From: Abelmoschus esculentus
Taxonomy: Eukaryota > Streptophyta > Magnoliopsida > Malvales > Malvaceae
DNA: 64,000 nt
Assembly: GCA_035048815.1 (NCBI GenBank)
Contig: JAUCBN010000046.1
Location: 12,006,999-12,070,998 of the forward strand
Direction of reading: 5' to 3'
The position numbers were made by a program, and so were the translations under genes. The number at the start of each line of letters is the position of its first letter. Position 1 is the stretch's first letter. Below are positions 21,054 to 31,319 of this stretch, piece after piece. The notes beneath the pieces are model-generated. The model was not told where the DNA came from and ran no database searches. It was given only the letters and a program-made list of their open reading frames with translations.

Positions 21054-22386
21054 TGATAAGTGCTCAACACACTATCAGTTTTTACACCTTTTGTTGGCAT
21101 TAATCACCGAATTTACACCCACTCGGACCAATGCATGTACTTAATGTGATATATTTAGAAGTTATGCTTATAGATATAACATTTACAGAAAAGACACGTT
21201 TTACTGCATTTTTATATCTGTGCAGGAGAACCAGTGTCGTGGCAGCGAAAAGGCCGAGGCAGGACCTGATGCCGAGGCAGCAGCTGAGAGTCAGGAAGCA
21301 AGACTGTAGGCGATTGGAAGATAAAAATCCAAGGGACGTGTCTGGATTTGAAGCCCATGGATCGGATCTGGCTAGCATGAGGAAAAGCCCAAGAAAAGGC
21401 CACGCGGGAAAGCCCCCTTAGCCGAATTAAACTTGGAAATATTTTAATTATGTACATGACTTGTTCCCTACTCCAAGTTGTATTCTACTTAGGAAAGTTT
21501 TGCCCTAGGTCTAGCCTATATAAAGACCTAGCCACCCAATGTAAAAGATATCCGGGGAAAACCTAGAGAGAAAGAGCCGACTTATAATCTTGTTTTCTTT
21601 CTCTCCATTATGTTCTAAGTTTCTTTAAGGTTTAGGTGAAGGTTGTTAGTATTTGTGAGAGGATATTGTACTTTGTCTTTGATTCAATGCAATAAAGTTA
21701 TCAAGGGTTTCTTATCCTTTGTTATTCCTTGTTCTTGCATTCAAGCCCAGGAGGAAAGTTTGTGAGTAATCCATTTATCTAAGCTCGGGAGAGTTAGATT
21801 CACGAAAAGGGTAAGTACGGTGTTTTAATCGCGAAATACTAACTCGGCCTAGGGATAGGTTAAGAGTTTCAGTGGCTAAAAGAAGTGTGAGATTGGTTGG
21901 TGAGTATAATTGGTTCACGCCGGGAGGTATCATCAAGGACTAGTCATCAACAGCACTCTGACTTAGGGATAAGCGAAGTCATTCAAGGACACTTTGCCAA
22001 ACTTTGGTAAGGTCTACCCACGAGCAAGGGATTGTCGCGGCGGACAGTATCGTCGCTGCCAAGGCAGTAATCTGCAATGCTGCCGAGGTAGTGATATACG
22101 ATTGCATTGAGCAGAGACAAGTCAATCAAATCCACAATACAACGCAACTGGATCCTAACCCATCTCTCTCTAAAATTCATTCTCTTTACTTTGCTTAGTT
22201 GTTTTAATTTAGTTGAACCAAACTCAATCACTTGTGTTTTTCTTTATTTCTTTCTACAGAACAAGAAGTCGAAGAAGACATATTAAGTCTACCAGTCCTT
22301 GTGGAGACGATAATCCGATAACTACTTATCACTTATTACTTTCGATGTGTCCACTTGCACTAAACGTGCACTTTTGACACGCGACA
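21054..22386 (+). repeat. 5' LTR of element B
   Basis: TGATAAGTGCTCAACACAC to CACTTTTGACACGCGACA, 1333 bases. Core promoter TATATAAAG at 21517-21525. Dyads TGCCGAGGCAG (21270-21280) and CTGCCAAGGCAG (22056-22067) are present. It pairs with 29200-30531. Confidence 0.92.
21517..21524 (+). promoter_or_regulatory. LTR core promoter TATA box (element B)
   Basis: TATATAAA in the context GTCTAGCCTATATAAAGACC. It recurs at the same LTR position in the right LTR (29663-29670), in the solo LTR (TATATAAG, 27813-27820) and in element C's LTRs. Transcription would start about 30 bases downstream. Confidence 0.7.
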
Positions 22387-22392
22387 AGTTTT

Positions 22393-22410
22393 TGGCGCCG
22401 TTGCCGGGGA
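22393..22410 (+). other. Primer binding site of element B (tRNA-Asp)
   Basis: TGGCGCCGTTGCCGGGGA is a perfect complement of the 18 bases at the 3' end of plant tRNA-Asp, CCA included. It begins six bases after the LTR end. Unlike in A and C, it is unmutated. Confidence 0.92.
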
Positions 22411-22484
22411 CTGGCAACTAAATTTTGTTTTCTTTATTTTCTTGTTTCTTTTTATTTTTATTTTACTTTTGTTTTTCTTGGTGT

Positions 22485-24962
22485 ATGACCAGGTCCAACC
22501 CAACCAACCCCTTATACGAGTTAGATCCAGAGATCGAAAGAACAAGGCTAAGGTTGAGGAGACAAATCCAAGAGGCTATGGCAGATCACCCGGCAGGACA
22601 AAACTTACCTGCCAGTAATGGAGTTTTACCGCCGCCACCTGGGCTGCGGCAGCTCACTGTTAGAGACTTCCTAGAAGAGGACTTAAATGGATTAAACCCA
22701 GGAGTCATTAGACCGGAGATAGAAGCAGCCCACTTTGAACTGAAACCTGTTATGTTCAATATGCTTAACATTATTGGACAATTTAGTGGGTCTGCAACCG
22801 AAGACGCAAGGCAGCACCTTACGTCCTTCATGGAAATTTGCAACTCTTTCAAAATCCAAGGAGTCCATGAAGATGTCTTGCGATTGAAGCTATTCCCCTA
22901 TTTACTGAGGGATAGGGCGAAAGCTTGGTTGAATAACATTTCAGCAGGATCTATTGGATCTTGGAGTGAACTTTGTCGTGATTTTATTACTTGTTTTAAT
23001 CCTACGAACTTATATGATAGAATTCGTAATGAAATCACTTCTTTTCGACAGGCAGATGACAAACCAATGTACGATGCATGGGAGCGCTACAGAGATTTAC
23101 TACACAAGTGTCCTTTGCATGGATTTCCCTTATGTACACAAGTGACAATGTTCTACAATGCCACGAATGCCCCGACAAGGATGATGTTAGATGCCTCGGC
23201 AAACGGAACACTCCTTGATAAAGCAACTGAGGAAGCTATCGAGATACTAAATAAACTCGCGAAAAATGACTTCCAATTTCCGACATCTAGGCGAGAAGGA
23301 GTAAGACGCCAAGCCACGGTAAATGAATTAGACTCATCGAATTCAGTGGTAGCACAAATGGCCTCTCTTACCAAGATGGTGCAAAACCCACAATTACAGC
23401 AAAATACTCGTGAGGTCAATGTAATTGATTCATATTGTGACTTATGTGGAGGTAACCACAGTTCCTCTGATTGCATGAATCAAGAAACCGTTATGTATGT
23501 TGGGAACTAAAACCGCAACAATATGATGTCCAACACATACAACCCCTCATGGAAGAGGCATCCAAACCTATCATGGAGCAACCCTAACGATGCCTTAAAC
23601 CCAATAACCCAACCTTCAAGATTTCAGCAACCGATGCAACAACTGCCGCCGCCGCAGGCCCAACAGTCAATGCCGCAACAGCAGATGCAGCAGCAATCGG
23701 TAAGTTCATTGGAAAACACGCTTAAGGCCTTTATGATGAAAACTGAGTCTTACATGGCAGAGAACAGTAATTTCATCAAAAGGACAGATGCTTTTATGAA
23801 TAGAACTGAGATGCAGTTGCAAAATCAAGAAGCGGCCATTAAAACGCTAGAAACCCAGGTTGGGCAGTTTGCTCAAAACATAAATACTAGACCACAAGGA
23901 GGGCTACCTAGCAACACTGAAGTTGCTAAGGTAATGGGCCATGAACAGTGCAAGGCAATTACTACTAGGAGTGGTCTACAGCTGAAGGAAAAGATCCCAG
24001 AGAGCCAAATTCAATCAGCAGATCCAACAAAAGAAAAGGCTGAGCAAACTGATACTGATAACACTGCCCCGGCAGAGAGCACAGCAGCTCCTGAACAGTC
24101 TGCCGAGACAGCGACAATCCCAGTGGTGTCAGGTATTAAATTCCAAACTAAAGAAACCCTGGATGAGATGAGACCACCACCTCTTTTTCTACAATGGTTG
24201 AAAAAGCAAAAACAGGACCAGCAGTTCAAGAAATTCCTTGATATCTTAAAGCAAGTCCACATTAACATACTGTTCGTAGAGGCAATTGAACAAATGCCTA
24301 ACTATGCGAAGTTCTTAAAGGACATGGTGTCAAAGAGGAAACGAATAGGTGAGTTTGAGACAGTGGCTGCTACCAAGGGATGCATGGCAATGCTGCACAA
24401 TCGCATGCCACCGAAGTTAAAGGATCCTGGTTGCTTCATCATACCTTGTGCGATAGGTAAAAATTATGAAGGTAACGCCCTATGCGACCTTGGAGCAAGC
24501 ATCAATCTAATGCCCAAGTTTGTCTTCCAAAAGCTTGGAATAGGAAGGGCGAAGCCTACAACAGTTATGCTCCAACTAGAGGATCGATCCTACGTGCAAC
24601 CTGAAGGCAAAATCGAGGACATACTGGTAAGAGTTGATAAGTTTATTTTTCCTGCTGATTTTCTTGTCCTTGATTGTGAAGCAAATGAGAATGCACCGAT
24701 CATCCTTGGGACACCTTTCCTTGCAACTGGACGCACATTAATTGACGTGGAAAAAGGAGAGTTGACAATGCGGGTCAATAACCAAAAAGTCAAACTCAAT
24801 GCATTCCACAACTTAAAAAAATATGATGATCCAGAGGAGTGCAAGGCCATTCACACAGGAGGTACCAAAATTTCCTGCCTTGGAAGAATGCTCGGCAGAT
24901 TGATTGGTAAAAAGATTAAGCCCAAGGTGGACGGACACACAGAAAAAGGGAGTGGCCGATAA
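22485..24962 (+). pseudogene. Element B gag-protease polyprotein, one internal stop
   Basis: Start at MTRSNPTNPLYELDP (22485), preferred over an upstream hydrophobic extension that lies in the leader. One frame runs to 24962 with a single TAA at 23508-23510, where A has a tyrosine in the YVGNYNRNN motif. Order: gag domain (SFMEICNSFKIQGVHED, DRAKAWLNNISAGS), zinc knuckle CDLCGGNHSSSDC (CX2CX3HX4C), Q-rich linker, the SLENTLKAFMMKTESYMAEN helix, then protease with ALCDLGASINLMPKFVF and ILGTPFLATGRTLIDVEK. DLGA instead of DTG/DSG is usual for Athila-type proteases. The frame ends KVDGHTEKGSGR, after which the remnant of the integrase tail is read in another frame. Confidence 0.85.
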
Positions 24963-25515
24963 CCGATTTACAATACGGGCCAAAGAAAGAGAATCATCTT
25001 GGGAGATGCATTTACATGCTCTCCACCAGTAACATAATCTCCTTCATTTTCTTTATTAATATATTAGGATTAGTTTATTTTTATTTTTCGATTTTTTTTT
25101 GCCTTAAGTATTTTTCTTTTTCGTTTGTTTAATTTTTATTTAGGACAAGAAGCAAGAATAAAGGAGAAGTAGTTCACAGCAAGAACTCTGCCGAGGCAGA
25201 AAAACAGTGTCAGGGCCGCAGCAGTCTCAACGGACAAAATAGTGTAACGGCTAGTCTACCGAGATTCCTGTCGCGGCAGAAAAGGAAACGGTAGAAAAAG
25301 GAAACGGCTACAAAACGGCTAGTGGATCCAAACGGTCACAAGGCCGAGGCCTATATAAGAAACCCCTTCCTGTTGAACTATTCACCTTTGCATTCTTGTT
25401 TTCTTTAGTATTCTTAACAATCTTCCTCTCACATTACTCTCTGCCTACTCATAATCCTTCGTGAACTTCCAGATTCTTTTCAAGAAAACCTCCAAGAAAT
25501 CATCTCACAATCTTG
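24963..25515 (+). promoter_or_regulatory. pol-tail remnant and TATA-bearing spacer before ORF3 (element B)
   Basis: The first 75 bases encode, out of frame with gag-pro, the tail RIILGDAFTCSPPV shared with A and with the true end of integrase in C. The rest is noncoding. TATATAAG at 25352-25359 in the context GGCCGAGGCCTATATAAGAA lies 157 bases before the ORF3 ATG. CTGCCGAGGCAG is at 25198-25209. Conservation of the box in A, B and C suggests a separate promoter for ORF3. Confidence 0.55.
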
Positions 25516-27047
25516 ATGGCAACCTACAAGAGATTTGCCCCAGCCAACGTTGAAGACCGTTTCAACCGATCTTTCATCGCCCGACAATTATGGGAAGAGC
25601 AAGGTTTCCAGCATTCGGATGATGAAAACTACGGCATCGAGCACTACCTTTTTGACAGAATCACGTACCAAGATTGGGAAATTTTTTATCTCCAACCTGC
25701 CCAGGCGAACGCTACAATCGTAAGGGAATTCTATGCGCACGGGCCTAACAAAGATTCCCTCTTTGTTCACTGTCGCGGCAGGCCGGTCCAGTTAGATGCC
25801 GAGATCATCAACGACTTCTACGGCCTCACCCCGAACAGTGATGTTCACGCTGAATTCATGGAAGACATCACTGCAGAGGACTACGAGCTAATCGAAGACG
25901 ATCTTTGTTATGCGAATACTCCATGGGAAATCGGTACCCATAGAGGATCCGTAACAAGACAAAGCCTAAAACCCGAGGCCAAGATGTGGAACACCTTTTT
26001 CAAGCGACGACTCATCCCCACGTCCCATAACAGCACGGTGGACCGGAGGCGATTGGTGCTTATCCAATCGATCATCAACAAAAGAACCATCAATGTTGGA
26101 GAGATCATCCTACGAGAAATTCACGAGTGCGGTAAGAAAGATAGGGGACCATTGTATTTCCCATGTTTAATCACAGGTTTATGTGTTGTCGTAGGTGTAC
26201 CAATCGAAGATACGGACGAGTACACTCCCCAAAGGCGAGGATGGACCAGGGACTTTTGTCACAAAGTCGTGCAGATCACGCAGGCGGAGCCAATCCAAGC
26301 AACGCCCCAGCAGTTCACGGCTGATACTGTTGCCGGGGCCCAGTACACGGCAGACATACCTGATACTGCCCACACCTCTGCCGCAGCAGACCCCTATCAG
26401 GAGATTTTACAAAGGATGGCAGCGATGGACCTTCGACAATAGAGGTATATGGAGTACCAGAGAGATTTCAATGGCACACTCGCCCAGATGATGCTTCACG
26501 CTTTTCCAGACCAAGGGGCGCAATTTCCAGAGTTTCCCAGCAACATGTTTGTCACGCTGCCCCTTACACCGAGACTACACCAGCTCCGGGAGGAAAAAGG
26601 TTCTTCCATGCGGACCCTCAACCATAGTACCAGGCTATCGGCCCATCCAGGGCAGCGGATTCTGCCGCGACATCATCTGCCAGCAGAAGACCATCCAAAC
26701 GGAGGGCAGTCTTCAGCACTCCACCCCGATCCCCAATCATCATGGGCAGTCTATCAGCCGAGATAGATGCCTATGTGCACCAAAGTTCCACCGTCGCTGG
26801 ACCAAGTACACACCACACCGAAGGAGCCACGACAATGGAGGGTGGAACGGACATAATGCTGACCGAATACATGGCCGATGTGGAAGAAGGAGAAGAGGTC
26901 GAGGCCCCAATGCAACGTAAACCACCCACTAGAGTCCAACCGCCCCGGCAAGCAAAAGCGCAACCATCGCCCTCACCAAGAACAAAGCAATCGACAGCAA
27001 GGCCGAGGAGAAAAATTGTTACAAGCAGCTCTTCGGAGTCGCTTTAA
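25516..27047 (+). pseudogene. Element B ORF3 (plant-transposon-protein domain), three breaks
   Basis: Start at ATG 25516 (MATYKRFAPANVEDRF). It is open for 308 codons through REFYAHGPNKDSLFVHCRGR, EFMEDITAEDYELIEDDLCY, WNTFFKRRLIPTSHNSTVDR and LYFPCLITGLCVVVG, to a TAG at 26440-26442 in the glutamine-rich MDLRQ-x-RYMEYQ stretch. The same frame continues to about 26560, then shifts. The last part (26742-27047) contains the acidic DVEEGEEVEAP and basic Ser-rich tail ending TSSSSESL. No membrane segment was seen. The family is found beside pol in Athila-like elements and has no known activity. It is the best preserved of the three copies. Confidence 0.75.
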
Positions 27048-27342
27048 ATCTTTGTTCTTACTTCAATATTAATTGCTTTTGCTGTCTTTATATGCTGCTT
27101 ACTTCATATTTGTGTTGCCCGCTTATTTCTTCAAATATAAAGCATTGAGGACAATGCTTGGTTTGAGTTTAGGGGTGCAGATTTACTGCCAAGGCAGCAA
27201 TCTACTGCCAAGGCCTTGCCAAAAAGGGAGTATTCCAGTGATTTTTTATTTTTTTCATGTTCCCCGCCTTACTTGAATTAATTGCCTACACTTTTGCACT
27301 GCTCATCATCAGTATTGTCTTAGTTTATTCTTTAAGGCTATA
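27048..27342 (+). other. 3' noncoding region of element B, proximal part
   Basis: No ORF. Contains CTGCCAAGGCAG (27186-27197) and ends in GGCTATAGAAAT, the target of the solo LTR. It continues at 28681. Confidence 0.7.
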
Positions 27343-27347
27343 GAAAT
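27343..27347. repeat. Target site duplication of the solo LTR (left)
   Basis: GAAAT, repeated at 28676-28680. Element C keeps the pre-insertion sequence CTATAGAAATCATTCTTC on its minus strand, so the empty site is directly visible. Confidence 0.92.
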
Positions 27348-28675
27348 TGATAAGTGCTCAACACACTATCACTTTTTACTCCTTTTATGGGCATTAATTA
27401 CTAAATATACACCCACTTGGACCAATGCATGCACTCAATGTGATATATTTAGAAGTATGCTCATATAGATAATATTTCCAGAAAAAGGCACGTTTTACTA
27501 CGTTTTCATATCTGTCCAGAAGAACCAGTGTCGCAGCAGTGACAAGGCCGAGGCAGGACCTGATGCCGAGGCAGCAGAAGAAACACAGGAAGCAAGATTA
27601 TAGGCGATGGAAAGACAAAAATCCAAGGAACGCGTCTGGACTTGAAGCCCATGAATCGGAGCTGGCTAGCACAAAGAAAAGCCCAAGTGAAGACCACGCG
27701 GGAAAGCCCCTTAGCCGAATACAAACTTGGAAATATATTATTATTATGTACTTGACTTGTTCCCTACTCCAAGTTGTATTCTACTTAGGAAAGGTTTGCC
27801 CTAGGTCTAGCCTATATAAGGACCTAGCCACCCAATGTAATTGATAACGAAAAACCTAGGGAGAGAGCCGACTTCTACTCTTGTTTCTTTCCTCTCCATC
27901 ATGTTCTAAACCTTCTTAGGGATTAGGTGAAGGTTGTAGAGTATTTGTGAGAGGAGATTGTACTTTGTATTTCATTCAATGCAATAAAGATTATCAAGGT
28001 TTGCTTATCCTTTGTTATTCCTTGTTTCACAATTGAGCTCGGGAGAGGATATTGTGATCATCCATTTATCTAAGCTCGGGAGAGTTAGATTCACGAAAGG
28101 GGTAAGTACGGTGTTTCAATTGCGAAATACTAACTCGGCCTAGGGATAGGTTAAGAGTTTCAGTGGCTAAAAGAAGTGTGAGATTGGTTGGTGAGTATAA
28201 TTGGTTCACGCTGGGAGGTATCATCAAGGACTAGTCATCAACAACACTCTGACTTAGGGATAAGCGGAGTCATCCAAGGACACTTTGCCGAACTTTGGTA
28301 AAGTCTGCCCACGAGCAAGGGATTGCCGCAGCAGACAGTGTTATCGCTGCCCAGGCAGTAAAACTGCAGTGCTGCCGAGGCAGTGATATACGATTGCATT
28401 GGACGGAGACAAGTTAATCAATTCAACAATACAACGCAAATGGATCCTAGCCCATCTCTCTTTACTATTTCAATCCTTTACTTTTATTTTAGTTATTTTA
28501 GTTTAGATAAATCAAATCAACTTACTTGTGTTTTCATCTTTTTATAGAACAAGGAGGTGAAGAAGACATATTAAGTATATCGGTCCCTAAGGAGACGATA
28601 ACTCGATAATATACTTATCACTTATTACTTGCGATGTGTCCACTTGCACTGAACGCGCACTTTTGACACGCAACA
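27348..28675 (+). mobile_element. Solo LTR of the A-type subfamily inside element B
   Basis: 1328 bases from TGATAAGTGCTCAACACAC to TTTTGACACGCAACA, flanked by perfect GAAAT duplications. No internal region or PBS follows. The sequence is nearer element A's LTR (ACTCCTTTTATGGGCATT, GAACGCGTCTGGACTTGAAG) than B's own LTRs, so it is a separate insertion and not a rearranged LTR of B. It is the usual product of recombination between the two LTRs of a full element. TATA box at 27813-27820. Confidence 0.92.
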
Positions 28676-28680
28676 GAAAT

Positions 28681-29185
28681 CTTTCTCCTTACCATGATTA
28701 GATTCTGTTAAGAAGTTTTAACCTTAGGATACTCAAGGAAGAAAACTTAGAAGCTTACTATAGGAAGAACTTTAAACTGGCTCTAGAAAGAACTCTTCTT
28801 CATGCTAGAGGTGCCCGAAATTGGCTCTAGTATGTTTTAAGGAATATTAAAAAGAAAAATTTAGTGAAGGGAAAAACACAACCCTTGAGGTGCCCGAAAT
28901 TGGCTCAAGGATTGGTTGCTTAGAAAAGAAGAGAACACTTAACCAAATTCTACTTGTCTTGAACTTAGAGTTTATCTAAGAAAGCCCTTAATCAAACTTG
29001 TCCACAAAAACGCACACACTCATAATTCTTATAGTTTGTTTCTAGGTAAACCCTTGGGTAGCTGAAAGGTTAAGGCTTAAGAATAGGCCTAGTTATGGTG
29101 GGGAGAATAGATGGAAATGTAAGTCCAAGAGAGAGTAGAGTTCGGCAAATTGATGGTTTGCATTGCTTGAGGACAAGCAATAGTT
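28681..29185 (+). other. 3' noncoding region of element B, distal part, with two covarying stem-loops
   Basis: Contains CTAGAG/CTCTAG (28805-28810, 28825-28830) and CCTTGAG/CTCAAGG (28883-28889, 28904-28910). Both enclose the same loop GTGCCCGAAATTGGC, which can itself pair GCC with GGC. Both hairpins and their different stems are conserved in element C. No ORF is credible. Confidence 0.72.
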
Positions 29186-29199
29186 CGAGTTTGGTGGTG
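29186..29199 (+). other. Polypurine tract of element B
   Basis: CGAGTTTGGTGGTG immediately precedes the right LTR, at the position of GATTTTGGGGGTG in element C. The run is interrupted by thymines, so it is a weaker purine tract than in C. Confidence 0.65.
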
Positions 29200-30531
29200 T
29201 GATAAGTGCTCAACACACTATCACTTTTTACACCTTTTGTTGGCATTAATAACCGAATTTACACCCACTCGGACCAATGCAAGTACTTAATGTGATATAT
29301 TTAGAACTTATGCTTATAGAGATAATATTTACATAAAAGGAACGTTTTACTGCATTTTTATATCTGTGCAGGAGAACCAGTGCCGCGGCAGCGACAAGGC
29401 CGAGGCAGGACCTGATGCCGAGGCAGCAGCTGAGAGCCAAAAAGCAAGACTGTAGGCGATTGGAAGATAAAAATCCAAGGGACGTGTCTGGATTTGAAGC
29501 CCATGGATCGGAGCTGGCTAGCATAAGGAAAAGCCCAAGACAAGGCCACGCAGGAAAGCCCCCTTAGCCGAATTAAACTTGGAAATATTTTAATTATGTA
29601 CATGACTTGTTCCCTACTCCAAGTTGTATTCTACTTAGGAAAGTTTTGCCCTAGGTCTAGCCTATATAAAGACCTAGCCACCCAATGTAAAAGATATCCG
29701 GGGAAAACCTAGAGAGAAAGAGCCGACTTATAATCTTGTTTTCTTTCTCTCCATTATGTTCTAAGTTTCTTTAAGGTTTAGGTGAAGGTTGTTAGTATTT
29801 GTGAGAGGATATTGTACTTTGTCTTTGATTCAATGCAATAAAGTTATCAAGGTTTGCTTATCCTTTGTTATTCCTTGTTCTTGCATTCAAGCCCGGGAGG
29901 GAAGTTTGTGAGTAATCCATTTATCTAAGCTCGGGAGAATTAGATTCATGAAAGGGGTAAGTACGGTGTTTCAATCGCGAAATACTAACTCGGCCTAGGG
30001 ATAGGTTAAGAGTTTCAGCGGCTGAATGAAGTGTGAGATTGGTTGGTGAGTATAATTGGTTCACGCCGGGAGGTATCATCAAGGACTAGTCATCAACAGC
30101 ACTCTGACTTAGGGATAAGCGGAGTCATTCAAGGACACTTTGCCGAACTTTGGTAAGGTCTACCCACGAGCAAGGGATTGTCGCGGCGGACAGTATCGTC
30201 GCTGCCAAGGCAGTAATCTGCAATGCTGCCGAGGCAGTGATATACGATTGCATTGAGCAGAGACAAGTCAATCAAATCCACAATACAACGCAATTGGATC
30301 CTAACCCATCTCTCTCTAAAATTCATTCTCTTTACTTTTCTTAGTTGTTTTAATATAGTTGAACCAAACTCAATCACTTGTGTTTTTCTTTATTTCTTTC
30401 TATAGAACAAGAAGACGAAAAAGACATATTAAGTCTACCAGTCCCTATGGAGACGATAATCCGATAATTACCTATCACTTATTATTTTCGATGTGTCCAC
30501 TTGCACTAAACGCGCACTTTTGACACGCGAC
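29200..30531 (+). repeat. 3' LTR of element B
   Basis: 1332 bases, TGATAAGTGCTCAACACAC to TTTTGACACGCGACA, followed by the GATTG duplication at 30532-30536. TATATAAA at 29663-29670. Confidence 0.92.
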
Positions 30532-31319
30532 AGATTGCCCTTTGTATGTGAGATGAAGAGTCAAGACATCACTAGGAATACAGAAAGAAGTTGAAAGAGC
30601 TAAGTGGGCTCATAAAAATGACAATTGACTGATAATATATGCCTTTCTGGGCAATACTCATGCATCATAATAGAAATATTTGCATTAGGATCATGCTAAT
30701 AATGCATCATATTTCTGTTAAACATGATTCAAAGAAAGAACAATCAAAACAATAACAACAATTCAAGCCTTCATGGAATAGGAGGAATTTCATCACTTTT
30801 GATCTGGAGAATTTCATAATGAGAAGAACAACTCCAGATTTCCCGGAGACGAGTAATTTCATAATGAGAAGAACAACCTCGGTTTCCACCACTTGATCAG
30901 TTTGAAGAAATTCATAATGAGAAGAACAGCTTCAAACTTTTTCAAACTTTGGAGAATTTCATAATAAGAAGAACAACTCCAAATTTCATGGGATATGAAG
31001 AATTTCATAATGAGAAGAACAGCTTCGGATTCCATCACTTTTTGTCTGAAGAAATTCATAATGAGAAGAACAACTTCAGACCCTGGAGAATTTCATAATG
31101 AGAAGAACATCTCCAGGTTTTCACGGAATACGAGGAAATTCATAATGAGAAGAACAGTCTTAGATTCCATCACAGGTATTTTGCTTGAAGAAATTCATAA
31201 TGAGAAGAACAGCTTCAAGCTTTGTTAGCGTAACAGAGGCCAAGAAGCTCAGATGAAATTCGTGTCTTTCTAGTCTTTGCTCGTCTCCTGCTCCACAGCA
31301 TTGAGCAAAGAGCGGCAGC
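30532..31319 (+). mobile_element. Element E, right piece: 3' noncoding end with nine-unit hairpin array
   Basis: Continues element E after the GATTG duplication. Units at 30802, 30850, 30899, 30948, 30997, 31044, 31082, 31132 and 31183 (spacing about 49 bases, one of 38) each contain the core ATTTCATAATGAGAAGAACA or a one-base variant (AAATTCAT), flanked by inverted arms. The segment ends in GAGCAAAGAGCGGCAGC (31303-31319), a purine-rich tract just before an LTR start, so the array sits in the 3' untranslated part of the Tat element. Confidence 0.72.
30802..31220 (+). repeat. Nine-unit stem-loop array with constant loop and covarying stems
   Basis: Six units have perfect 7-9 base stems: ATCTGGAG/CTCCAGAT (30802-30809, 30832-30839), AGTTTGAAG/CTTCAAACT (30899-30907, 30930-30938), TTTGGAG/CTCCAAA (30948-30954, 30977-30983), GTCTGAAG/CTTCAGAC (31044-31051, 31074-31081), CCTGGAGA/TCTCCAGG (31082-31089, 31110-31117) and GCTTGAAG/CTTCAAGC (31183-31190, 31213-31220). 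Units 2, 5 and 8 have weak stems. Flanking words (TTCCATCAC, TTCATGGGAT) show that the array is three copies of a three-unit block. Function unknown. Confidence 0.8.

Larger units (their letters stand above)
21054..30531 (+). mobile_element. Element B: non-autonomous Athila-like LTR retrotransposon with nested solo LTR
   Basis: Complete + strand element: LTR 21054-22386, PBS, gag-protease, pol tail, TATA-bearing spacer, ORF3, 3' noncoding region (split by a solo LTR), polypurine tract, LTR 29200-30531. It is flanked by GATTG duplications. RT, RNase H and integrase are absent apart from a short C-terminal remnant (IILGDAFTCSPPV), as in element A. The gag-pro frame has a single internal stop. 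The two LTRs differ at several percent of sites in the part I compared (at least ten mismatches in the first 350 bases), so this is not a brand-new insertion. Confidence 0.92.

Noticed and set aside
22425..22484. Hydrophobic N-terminal extension of gag that resembles a signal peptide
   Set aside because: It lies in the T-rich leader after the PBS. Elements A and B share it because the leader is conserved, and in C the frame is not kept. The MTR/MNR start is preferred.
30707..31059. Minus-strand ORFs with repeated VVLLIMKF-like residues (30707-30892, 30859-31059)
   Set aside because: They are the antisense translation of the hairpin array core; the periodicity is explained by the DNA repeat and no start or context supports a protein.
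30802..31220. CRISPR-like array (about 20-base repeat, about 29-base spacers)
   Set aside because: Plant nuclear context without cas genes, and the 'spacers' contain the paired arms and repeat themselves in a three-unit order.
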